A DNA stretch of 5,181 nt from Actinomycetes bacterium (GCA_023390155.1 JAEWDJ010000069.1:1-5181); one strand, 5' to 3'; positions 1-5,181 are shown, numbered from the stretch's first letter. Notes: a model not told the origin generated them from the letters alone. Translations and numbers: made by a program.

Positions 1-1352
1 CAGCATGGCTGCGTGCCGTCGCCGACGCGCTCGACGCCGCCGCACCCGAGCTCGTCGAGATCGCCGACCGGGAGACCCGCCTCGGCGAGGCCCGCCTGCG
101 GGGCGAGGTCGGGCGGACGACCGGCCAGCTGCGCCTCTTCGCGACCGTCGTCGAGGAGGGGTCGTACCTGGAGCTGACCGTCGACGACGCGGACCCCGCG
201 GCGACCCCGCCGCGCCCCGAGCTCCGCCGCATGCTCACGCCGGTCGGACCGGTCGCGGTGTTCTCGGCCTCCAACTTCCCCTTTGCGTTCTCGGTGGCGG
301 GCGGCGACACCGCCTCGGCCCTCGCGACCGGCTCCCCGGTGATCGTGAAGGCGCACTCGGGCCATCTCGAGCTCTCCCGGCGCACCGCCGACATCGCCTC
401 CGCGGCGCTCGAGGCGGCCGGAGCGCCGGCGGGATCGCTCGCGCTCGTCGAGGGCCGCGAGGCCGGGAACCTGCTGGTGCAGCATCCCGTGGTCCAGGCC
501 GCCGGGTTCACCGGCTCGATCGCGGGAGGTCGGGCGCTGTTCGACCTCGCGAACGGGCGCCCCGACCCCATCCCCTTCTACGGCGAGCTCGGCAGCATCA
601 ACCCGGTCGTGATCACCGCCGCCGCGATCGCCGCCCGCGGCGACGATCTCGCAGCGGGACTCGTCGGCTCCTTCACCCTCGGCGCCGGTCAGTACTGCAC
701 CAAGCCCGGCGTCGTGTTCCTCCCGCGTGGGACCGGGTTCGAGGATGCCGTCGCGTCCGCGGTCGCCACCGCCCAGGGCGGCCCGCTGCTCACCGACCGC
801 ATCACGGCAGCCTTCCCCGTAGGGGTCGACCGCCTCATCGCGGACCCCTCGGTCTCCGTGCTGGCGGGCGGACGCCGCGACGACTCGGGCGTCGCGCACC
901 CCGTGGTCGTCGTCACGGATGCCGCGGCCGTCGCGTCCCGTCCCGAGGTGCTCCTCGAGGAGTGCTTCGGCCCGACCACGGTGCTCGTCCGGTACGACCA
1001 CGAGGACGAGCTGCTCCGCGCGCTCGAGACGGTCCCGGGTAGCCTCACCGCGACGCTCCACTCGGAGACCGGCGACGACGTCTCCGACCTGCTCGACGTC
1101 CTGCAGCGCAAGGCCGGTCGCGTCCTGTTCGCGGGCTGGCCCACGGGTGTCGCCGTGACCTGGTCGCAGCACCACGGAGGCCCGTGGCCGGCGACCACCT
1201 CGCTGCACACCTCGGTGGGGGCGACCGCGATCCGGCGCTTCCTGCGCCCGGTCGTCTACCAGGACGCCCCCGAATCCCTGCTCCCGCCGCAGCTCCGGGA
1301 TGCCGCGCTCACCCGTGTGCCGCACCGCCGCAACGGGACGCTGATCGCCTGA
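1..1352 (+). CDS. Alpha-ketoglutaric semialdehyde dehydrogenase-type aldehyde dehydrogenase (5' truncated by window)
   Basis: NAD(P)+-dependent aldehyde dehydrogenase, most like the branch that oxidises 2,5-dioxopentanoate (alpha-ketoglutaric semialdehyde) to 2-oxoglutarate in the cytoplasm. The first full codon is at position 3 and the frame is open to the left edge; 449 residues are visible. Family members are about 500-525 residues, so roughly 50-60 N-terminal residues are missing. Numbered from that first codon, the ALDH signatures are in order: Asn91 in SNFPFAF, cofactor lysine Lys116 in VIVKAHSGH, FTGS at 169-172, general-base Glu195 in GELGSINP, and nucleophile Cys232 in GAGQYCTKPG. 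The stretches GRTTGQLRLFA, FSVAGGDTASALA and GELGSINPV are typical of this subfamily rather than of generic ALDHs. An internal ATG at 231 lies inside the Rossmann region and is not the real start. All expected active-site residues are present and no frameshift is seen. The ALDH family is secure; the exact substrate is inferred from subfamily resemblance. The gene converges on the minus-strand block, so it belongs to a different transcript. Confidence 0.9.
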   Translation, partial: AWLRAVADALDAAAPELVEIADRETRLGEARLRGEVGRTTGQLRLFATVVEEGSYLELTVDDADPAATPPRPELRRMLTPVGPVAVFSASNFPFAFSVAGGDTASALATGSPVIVKAHSGHLELSRRTADIASAALEAAGAPAGSLALVEGREAGNLLVQHPVVQAAGFTGSIAGGRALFDLANGRPDPIPFYGELGSINPVVITAAAIAARGDDLAAGLVGSFTLGAGQYCTKPGVVFLPRGTGFEDAVASAVATAQGGPLLTDRITAAFPVGVDRLIADPSVSVLAGGRRDDSGVAHPVVVVTDAAAVASRPEVLLEECFGPTTVLVRYDHEDELLRALETVPGSLTATLHSETGDDVSDLLDVLQRKAGRVLFAGWPTGVAVTWSQHHGGPWPATTSLHTSVGATAIRRFLRPVVYQDAPESLLPPQLRDAALTRVPHRRNGTLIA

Positions 1353-1353
1353 G

Positions 1354-1379
1354 CGCGGCGCCGGCCGTCGGCCGCCGCG
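1354..1379. terminator. GC-only hairpin between convergent genes, candidate bidirectional terminator
   Basis: The 28-bp gap between the two convergent stop codons is almost entirely an inverted repeat. A 7-bp perfect outer stem pairs CGCGGCG (1354-1360) with CGCCGCG (1373-1379). A further 3 bp (CCG 1361-1363 with CGG 1369-1371) form after a one-base bulge, closing a 5-nt loop. It starts one base after the plus-strand TGA and ends one base before the minus-strand stop. No T-tract follows on either strand, so it is not a classical intrinsic terminator. GC-rich stems without U-tracts occur at gene ends in actinobacteria, and this one could also simply protect mRNA 3' ends. The hairpin is seen in the sequence; its terminator role is inferred. 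Confidence 0.5.
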
Positions 1380-1380
1380 G

Positions 1381-1743
1381 TCAGGGGCGCTGACCGTCTC
1401 CGTCCAGCCCCCAGATCAGCGGCAGCTCCACCATCGTCGACGGGTCCTGGTCGACCATCGTCGCGATGAGCGCGTCCCACTCAGGGTCGCTGGGCCGCAG
1501 CTGCCGCATCCGTCGCTCCATCTCGGCCTTCCCGTGCGTCGTCTCGATGAGGTGGACGAGGGTCAGCCCGTCGCGCCAGATGCGCCACTCGACGACGCCG
1601 GACTCGCGGAGCGCGGTGGCGAGCGTCTCGGGCACCCGGCGGTGGGTGCGCGTGTACGCCTCCTCCTGGCCGGGCAGCAACCGGGTGCGCCAGGCGATGA
1701 CCGAGGTCGGCTGACCCGAGGGGGATGACGGGGTGGCGGTCAT
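1381..1743 (-). CDS. L-rhamnose mutarotase (RhaM)-like protein
   Basis: Small 120-residue cytoplasmic protein of the L-rhamnose mutarotase family, dimeric ferredoxin-like enzymes that interconvert alpha and beta anomers of a sugar. Visible family features are the N-terminal strand VIAWRTRLLPG, then Tyr30 and His34 spaced as Y-x3-H (matching Tyr18/His22 of E. coli RhaM), then the strand pair VVEWRIWRDG and LTLVHLIET, and a C-terminal ELPLIWGL strand. The tandem tryptophans of RhaM's later region are reduced to one (Trp89 in DPEWDAL), so the substrate need not be rhamnose. It is about 15 residues longer than RhaM, mainly through a Ser/Pro-rich N-terminus. The ATG at 1743 is chosen because GGAGGAG (complement of 1751-1757) lies 7 nt upstream; the frame stays open further upstream, but inside the oxidoreductase gene. 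It is the last gene of the block, 40 nt after the oxidoreductase stop. Family is fairly sure; anomer and sugar specificity are unknown. Confidence 0.82.
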   Translation of the reverse strand: MTATPSSPSGQPTSVIAWRTRLLPGQEEAYTRTHRRVPETLATALRESGVVEWRIWRDGLTLVHLIETTHGKAEMERRMRQLRPSDPEWDALIATMVDQDPSTMVELPLIWGLDGDGQRP

Positions 1744-1783
1744 GACGGAGCTCCTCCGGTCGAGGGATGGACGGGCTGATCGT

Positions 1784-2887
1784 TCACAGGGTCGCCGCCG
1801 CCGGGTCCCACCCGGCGGGCAGCAGGAGCGGGGATGCGGCGGTCGACGCCACGTCGACCCGGTCGCCGGTCTCGGCGGCGTCGACGATCGAGAGCAGCAC
1901 GTCGAGGACGTGGTACGCCAGCGCACCGGACGCGCGCTCCGGGACACCGGCCCGGATCGCGCGGGCGAGCTCGACGACACCGGTGCCGCGCGTGAGGGTC
2001 GAGCCCGTCTCGGCGATCGTCTCCGGCTCTGCGACCCCGCGGCGCCACAGTGCGGTCGCCCCGTCGAAGGCGTTCGGGTTCGGCACGTCGATCGCGCCCT
2101 CCACACCGCTCACCTCGATCATCGCGGCGCGCGTGCGCCAGCCCTGGAAACTGGTGACCAGCTGCGCCGAGGCGCCCGACTCGAACCGCAGGAGAGCGGA
2201 GTGGAAGGTCGGCGTGCTCACAGGCACCCGCTCCCCCGCTCGCGGGCCCTTCGCGATGACCCGTTCATCCAGCGCGGTCGAGTCGACGGCCGTGACCGAG
2301 GCGACCGGCCCGAGCAGCTGGACGAGGGCCGTGACGTAGTAGGGCCCGAAATCGAGCAGCGGACCACCGCCGGGCAGATAGAAGAAGTCGGGGTTCGGAT
2401 GCCACCGCTCGGGTCCGGCGCTCTGCATCACGGCCAGCGCGGTGAGCGGCCGGCCGATCGCGCCCGACTCCACGGTGCGCTGCGCGGTCTGCAGTCCGGC
2501 GCCGAGGAACGTGTCGGGCGCACTCGCCGCGCGCAGCCCGCGCGCCTCCGCGAGGGTGAGCAGCTCGAGCGCGCTCGAGCGCTCGAGCGCGAAGGGCTTC
2601 TCGTTCCAAACATGCTTGCCCGCCTCCAGCGCCCGCGCGGCGACCTCCGCGTGCGCGGCCGGGATCGTCAGGTTGACGACGATCTCGACATCGTCGTGGG
2701 CAAGCAGGCCGTCGACCGACCCCGACCACGGCAGGCCGAACTCGGCCGCCCGCTCCGCGGCGCGCGTCTCGTCCAGGTCGGCGACTCCGACGACCTCGAG
2801 GTCCGGGAACCCGGTCAGGTTGCCGAGGTACTGGCTCGAGATCACCCCGGCGCCGACCACGCCGACGCGGACGCGCCCGGCGCTCAT
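1784..2887 (-). CDS. Gfo/Idh/MocA family NAD(P)-dependent oxidoreductase
   Basis: Cytoplasmic 367-residue dehydrogenase of the glucose-fructose oxidoreductase / inositol dehydrogenase family, which oxidises or reduces a hydroxyl or keto group on a sugar, sugar acid or cyclitol. The N-terminal Rossmann domain starts at once with VGVVGAGVIS (residues 8-17, GxGxxS variant). An acidic residue ends beta-2 in GVADLD, and the family lysine motif is WNEKPFA with Glu96-Lys97-Pro98, Lys97 being the expected catalytic residue. The C-terminal alpha/beta domain carries GGGPLLDFGPYY (173-184), where Asp179 and Tyr183 occupy the usual D-x3-H/Y substrate region. Length is typical. The ATG at 2887 overlaps the upstream gene's stop as ATGA, with GGAGGG (complement of 2894-2899) 6 nt before it, so the two proteins are probably translationally coupled. 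A longer frame running up to 3691 is rejected because it crosses the isomerase gene out of frame. The substrate cannot be told; pairing with a TIM-barrel isomerase resembles inositol, levoglucosan and 3-keto-glycoside pathways. Confidence 0.93.
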   Translation of the reverse strand: MSAGRVRVGVVGAGVISSQYLGNLTGFPDLEVVGVADLDETRAAERAAEFGLPWSGSVDGLLAHDDVEIVVNLTIPAAHAEVAARALEAGKHVWNEKPFALERSSALELLTLAEARGLRAASAPDTFLGAGLQTAQRTVESGAIGRPLTALAVMQSAGPERWHPNPDFFYLPGGGPLLDFGPYYVTALVQLLGPVASVTAVDSTALDERVIAKGPRAGERVPVSTPTFHSALLRFESGASAQLVTSFQGWRTRAAMIEVSGVEGAIDVPNPNAFDGATALWRRGVAEPETIAETGSTLTRGTGVVELARAIRAGVPERASGALAYHVLDVLLSIVDAAETGDRVDVASTAASPLLLPAGWDPAAATL

Positions 2888-3660
2888 CGGCCGCCCTCCA
2901 CCGCGTCGAGGTACGCGAAGCTCGCCGCGATGCCGTCGAAGATGTCGCCCGCATAGCCGTCGAACTCGACGACGCGGAGCGCGTGCGGCGCGGCGGCCAG
3001 CACCGCGGCGACGTCGACGGACCCTTCGCCGGCGGGCACCTGACGATCGGCAGGGACGGGGACGCCGTCGCCGTGCGCCTCCTCCGGCCGCGGCAGCGGA
3101 CCGTCCTTGATGTGGAGCGCGCGCACGCGATCGCCGAGACCGGCCAGCAGGGCGGGGACGTCCGCTCCGCCCACCGCGGCCCAGTAGGTGTCGACCTCGA
3201 GGACCGCCGCGGGGTCGAGCGCGTCGACGAACGCCTCGTAGGAGCCGGCGTTCTCGAACTCCCACCAGTGGTTGTGGTAGCCGAGGGTCACACCGTGATC
3301 GGCCGCCAGCGGGATGATCGCGTTGATCCGCTCGGCGATCTCCCGCGCCCCGGCCGGGGTCTCCCAGCCGAAGCGCACCGACGACTCGATGACCGTCCCG
3401 ATCCCCAGCCGCGCCGCGACCTCGAAGCCGCGGAGCGGGTCCGCGTCGTCGGCCAGGAACTTCTCGTGCGCCGTGGGTGCGGGCAGGCCCGACACCGCCA
3501 GGAACCGCTCGAACCGCTCGGGGAAGGTCGTGAGCCGGAACGGCTCGACCGCTCCGAAGCCGATCTCCACGAGCCGCCGGGCGACGGAGTCGACATCCTG
3601 CTCCAGTGCGTCGCGCACCGTGTAGAGCTGGACGGAAACGGGTGGGTTGGTCATCGTCAT
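2884..3660 (-). CDS. Sugar phosphate isomerase/epimerase-family TIM-barrel protein
   Basis: A 258-residue metal-dependent xylose isomerase-like TIM barrel (AP endonuclease family 2 fold). Members act as sugar isomerases, epimerases, inosose dehydratases, or as lyases on keto-sugars. Markers in order are VQLYTVRD (residues 9-16), IESSVRFGWE (91-100), GYHNHWWEF with Glu134, EVDTYW with Asp157, ALHIKDG with His183, GEGSVD (211-216) and VVEFDGY with Glu232. Glu134, Asp157, His183 and Glu232 are the likely divalent metal ligands by analogy with IolE and tagatose epimerase folds. No signal peptide is seen. The ATG at 3660 is preferred over the one at 3654 because GGAGGG (complement of 3667-3672) is 6 nt away rather than 12. 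The ribosome binding site lies in a hairpin (see 3669-3688). The gene ends in an ATGA overlap with the oxidoreductase, implying coordinated stoichiometry and consecutive reactions. Fold assignment is firm; the reaction is not known. Confidence 0.9.
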   Translation of the reverse strand: MTMTNPPVSVQLYTVRDALEQDVDSVARRLVEIGFGAVEPFRLTTFPERFERFLAVSGLPAPTAHEKFLADDADPLRGFEVAARLGIGTVIESSVRFGWETPAGAREIAERINAIIPLAADHGVTLGYHNHWWEFENAGSYEAFVDALDPAAVLEVDTYWAAVGGADVPALLAGLGDRVRALHIKDGPLPRPEEAHGDGVPVPADRQVPAGEGSVDVAAVLAAAPHALRVVEFDGYAGDIFDGIAASFAYLDAVEGGR

Positions 3661-3668
3661 CGCTTTCC

Positions 3669-3688
3669 CTCCGGCACCGTCGCCGGAG
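3669..3688 (-). promoter_or_regulatory. Intercistronic hairpin overlapping the isomerase ribosome binding site
   Basis: In the 81-nt gap between the serine hydrolase stop and the isomerase start, the minus-strand transcript can form a perfect 7-bp stem, CTCCGGC pairing with GCCGGAG, around a 6-nt loop. The 3' arm contains the GGAG of the GGAGGG ribosome binding site for the ATG at 3660, so folding would hide most of it. No run of U follows, which argues against an intrinsic terminator. The effect could be lower basal translation of the isomerase and coupled oxidoreductase, or protection of the upstream message end. A separate perfect 11-nt dyad, ATCGG-T-CCGAT (3700-3710), lies in the same gap and may be chance. 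The hairpin is read directly; its regulatory effect is inference. Confidence 0.45.
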
Positions 3689-3741
3689 CACTCCTTCTCA
3701 TCGGTCCGATCTCGGTCGGGTACGTCTCGTTCGGGTCGGGG

Positions 3742-4941
3742 TCACCGGGTGGCCGGCTCGAGCGCCGCGGCCACCGCAGTCACGAGCCGCCGTGCGCGGT
3801 CGTCCGCGCCGATCGACATCCGGTTCGTCACGTAGCCGAATCCGACGCGCGCGTCGATGTCGGCGAACCCGATGGCTCCCCCGGCCCCGCTGTGGCCGAA
3901 GCTCGTGGGGCTGAGCAGGGAGCCCGCCGCCACCGGGGGCAGCCGGAGCCCCTCGCCCCACCGCTCCTCGACCTGCGGCGTCCCGAACGAGAACAGGTGA
4001 TCGCCGGCGATGGTGAGCTGCGCGGCCCGTCGGATGTGCTCGTCGTCGAGCAGCCGGAATCCGTCGGTTTCGGCGACCGTGCTCGAGTAGACCCGCGCGA
4101 GGGAGTGCGCGGTCGTCACGAGACCGGACGCGGGCAGCTGCGCGCGGAGCACGATCTCCTCGTTGTAGTCGAGGTCGCGCCTGCTCCCCATCGGGAGGCG
4201 GATCGCGCCGTTCAGCGTGAGGGCGCGCCAGGCGCGGTCGTCGGCCGCCATGGCCGCATCGACGGCGCGGATCGCCTCCGGGTCGCTCCACTCCAGCGGC
4301 CCGACGTCGAGCACGGCGACCTCGGCGAGCACGCTGTCCGGCACCCCGAACCAGCTGCGCAGGCCGAGCGGCTCCGCGATGGACTCCCGGAACACCTCGG
4401 CGAACGTCCGACCCGTCGCGCGCCGCACGATCTCGCCGAGCACGAAGCCCTGCGTGACGGCGTGGTAGGCGTACGCCGTGCCGGGCGCCCAGTTGGGCGT
4501 CTGCGACTCGATGGCGCGCAGCACCGCCGACCCTTCGCACACCTCCGCCAGGGTGAAGGAGCCGTCGAGGTAGGCCACGGCTGTCCGGTGGGTGAGCGCC
4601 CACATGACGGGCATCCCCGCCTTGCCCGCCCCGGCGAACTCCGGCCAGTACCGCTCGATCGGTGCGTCCAGGTCGAGCACGCCGCGCGCCGCCAGCAGGT
4701 GCACGAGGAGCGCGGAGAGGCCCTTGCCGACCGAGAACGTCAGACCGGGGGTGTGCTCCTCCCAGGCCCGCCCGGTCCGGATGTCCGCGACCCCGGCCCA
4801 GAGGTCGACCACGGGACGGCCGTCCTGGTACACGCAGACGGCGGCTCCCAGCTCGTGGGACTCCGTCCAGTTGGCTCTGAAGGCGTCGGCGACCGCGGCG
4901 AACCGCGGATCCGTGTGGCCGTGCACCTGATCGGGCGTCAT
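3742..4941 (-). CDS. Beta-lactamase-fold serine hydrolase (class C / EstB-like)
   Basis: A 399-residue hydrolase with the class C beta-lactamase / DD-peptidase fold, of the kind that includes family VIII esterases such as EstB. These usually cleave esters, amides or related bonds rather than confer antibiotic resistance. The SxxK motif is TFSVGKG, with nucleophile Ser70 and general base Lys73. The second motif is AYHAVTQGFVLGEIVRR, with Tyr159 the likely catalytic tyrosine (Y-x-x replacing the lactamase Y-x-N). The third motif is GHSGAGG, with His350-Ser-Gly replacing K-T-G. VCVYQDGRPVVDLWAG (35-50) and PIERYWPEF are typical of the subfamily. Length matches EstB-like proteins (about 390). No signal peptide or membrane segment is seen, so it should be cytoplasmic. 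The start at 4941 is firm: AGGAGG lies 4 nt upstream and two in-frame TGA codons sit at 4951-4956. It is the first gene of the minus-strand block, 81 nt before the isomerase. The substrate is unknown; in this setting a sugar ester, lactone or acylated glycoside is possible. Confidence 0.9.
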   Translation of the reverse strand: MTPDQVHGHTDPRFAAVADAFRANWTESHELGAAVCVYQDGRPVVDLWAGVADIRTGRAWEEHTPGLTFSVGKGLSALLVHLLAARGVLDLDAPIERYWPEFAGAGKAGMPVMWALTHRTAVAYLDGSFTLAEVCEGSAVLRAIESQTPNWAPGTAYAYHAVTQGFVLGEIVRRATGRTFAEVFRESIAEPLGLRSWFGVPDSVLAEVAVLDVGPLEWSDPEAIRAVDAAMAADDRAWRALTLNGAIRLPMGSRRDLDYNEEIVLRAQLPASGLVTTAHSLARVYSSTVAETDGFRLLDDEHIRRAAQLTIAGDHLFSFGTPQVEERWGEGLRLPPVAAGSLLSPTSFGHSGAGGAIGFADIDARVGFGYVTNRMSIGADDRARRLVTAVAAALEPATR

Positions 4942-5011
4942 CGCCCCTCCTCATCATCGCTGGTTGTATGACATGCTATATGTTCGGCGTAGGGGAAGGA
5001 AACTGATCGTC
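4942..5011. promoter_or_regulatory. Divergent promoter/operator region between hydrolase operon and regulator
   Basis: This 70-bp region has an AT-rich core at 4961-4984, conspicuous in such GC-rich DNA. It contains TTGTATGACAT (4964-4974), with TGT-ATG-ACA symmetry like many GntR-family operators, and the overlapping dyad ACAT-GCTAT-ATGT (4971-4983). On the plus strand TGC-TATATG (4974-4982) fits an extended -10 element and would start transcription around 4989, just before AGGGGAAGGA (4991-5000). On the minus strand TG-T-CATACA (complement of 4965-4973) is a weaker extended -10 that would give a short leader carrying the hydrolase AGGAGG. No good -35 box is seen for either. A regulator binding the dyads would cover both promoters. 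Repeats are seen directly; promoter and operator roles are inferred. Confidence 0.45.
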
Positions 5012-5181
5012 ATGAGTGTCATCGAATCCGAGAGCCAGAGGCCCGGAGCGCTTGCGGACGGGTTCCGGATCACCCGGCCCGGCGGCCTCGTCCCCACCGC
5101 CGTCAAAGTCCTCGTCACCCGCGTCGTCACCGGCGAATTCGACAACGACGAATTCCCCACCGAAGCCGTCCTCACCACCCA
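5012..5181 (+). CDS. Probable GntR-type transcriptional regulator, N-terminal fragment (3' truncated by window)
   Basis: Only the first 56 codons are present; the frame is open at the right edge. After a polar N-terminus of about 27 residues comes PTAVKVLVTRVVTGEFDNDE followed by FPTEAVLTT. This matches the start of GntR winged-helix domains, where a helix ending in I/V-x-x-G-x-(F/Y) leads to LP(T/S)EAxLA. The recognition helix and the effector domain lie outside the window, so family and subfamily are tentative; a different helix-turn-helix protein is possible. The ATG at 5012 is preferred, with AGGGGAAGGA ending 11 nt upstream, a somewhat long spacing. An in-frame ATG at 4973 would lie in the presumed -10 region and lacks a binding site. 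It is transcribed divergently from the sugar-catabolism block, the usual position of a local repressor acting on a shared operator. Glu codons are GAA in 4 of 5 cases, unlike the aldehyde dehydrogenase in this window. Confidence 0.55.
   Translation, partial: MSVIESESQRPGALADGFRITRPGGLVPTAVKVLVTRVVTGEFDNDEFPTEAVLTT

Noticed and set aside
5..1042. 345-codon plus-strand frame from an ATG at 5
   Set aside because: The product is a low-complexity Arg/Pro/Gly-rich chain with no domain, and it overlaps the well-supported aldehyde dehydrogenase in another frame; long open frames are expected on such GC-rich DNA.
1733..2956. 407-codon plus-strand frame antisense to the oxidoreductase
   Set aside because: Arg/Asp/Gly-rich composition without recognisable motifs; it mirrors codon bias of the real minus-strand gene.
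3669..3688. Rho-independent terminator between hydrolase and isomerase
   Set aside because: The stem is good but is followed by GGAAAGCG and a start codon, not a U-tract, and its arm is the ribosome binding site of the next gene, so a regulatory reading is preferred.
1784..3691. 635-codon minus-strand frame that would fuse an extra 268 residues to the oxidoreductase
   Set aside because: The added part reads through the isomerase gene in the wrong frame and is Arg-rich and low-complexity. The ATG at 2887 has its own ribosome binding site and begins right at the Rossmann strand.
3742..4941. Antibiotic-resistance beta-lactamase
   Set aside because: No signal peptide, K-T-G replaced by H-S-G and Y-x-N replaced, as in EstB-like esterases; the sugar-gene context also argues against it.
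2983..4971. 662-codon plus-strand frame antisense to the isomerase and hydrolase
   Set aside because: It spans two genes with clear catalytic motifs on the opposite strand, and the translation is compositionally biased with no domain; a high-GC shadow.
4954..5178. 74-codon minus-strand frame reaching the right edge
   Set aside because: It is antisense to the regulator-like reading frame, lacks motifs, and would run through the promoter region into the hydrolase start.

Overview
The window is very GC-rich, and its codons end overwhelmingly in G or C. Genes are tightly packed and have strong GGAGG-type ribosome binding sites. This points to a high-GC actinobacterium; the protein flavour suggests a Microbacteriaceae member such as Microbacterium. 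That placement is an inference from composition and general resemblance, not from a marker gene.

Layout, left to right. Positions 1-1352 (+) hold the 3' part of an aldehyde dehydrogenase of the alpha-ketoglutaric semialdehyde dehydrogenase type; its start lies outside the window. A 28-bp convergent gap made almost entirely of one GC-rich hairpin separates it from a four-gene block on the minus strand. In transcription order (right to left) the block is: a beta-lactamase-fold serine hydrolase (4941-3742), a sugar phosphate isomerase/epimerase-type TIM barrel (3660-2884), a Gfo/Idh/MocA NAD(P)-dependent oxidoreductase (2887-1784, overlapping the previous gene by 4 nt) and an L-rhamnose mutarotase-like protein (1743-1381). 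A 70-bp divergent region with AT-rich dyads separates this block from the first 56 codons of a plus-strand gene at 5012, probably a GntR-type regulator.

Taken together this looks like a carbohydrate-catabolism locus. The mutarotase-like protein would equilibrate anomers, the oxidoreductase would oxidise a sugar or cyclitol, and the TIM-barrel enzyme would isomerise, epimerise or eliminate the product. The serine hydrolase would cleave an ester, a lactone or another activated bond. The divergent regulator is placed to control the block and itself from the shared intergenic region. The aldehyde dehydrogenase would convert 2,5-dioxopentanoate to 2-oxoglutarate, the last step of several non-phosphorylative sugar-acid pathways, but it is on a separate convergent transcript and may serve another pathway. 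No transporter, kinase, RNA gene, mobile element or CRISPR array is visible, and the substrate cannot be read from this sequence. I found no clearly unprecedented system. The most interesting points are the unassigned four-gene pathway and a hairpin that would bury the ribosome binding site of the isomerase gene.
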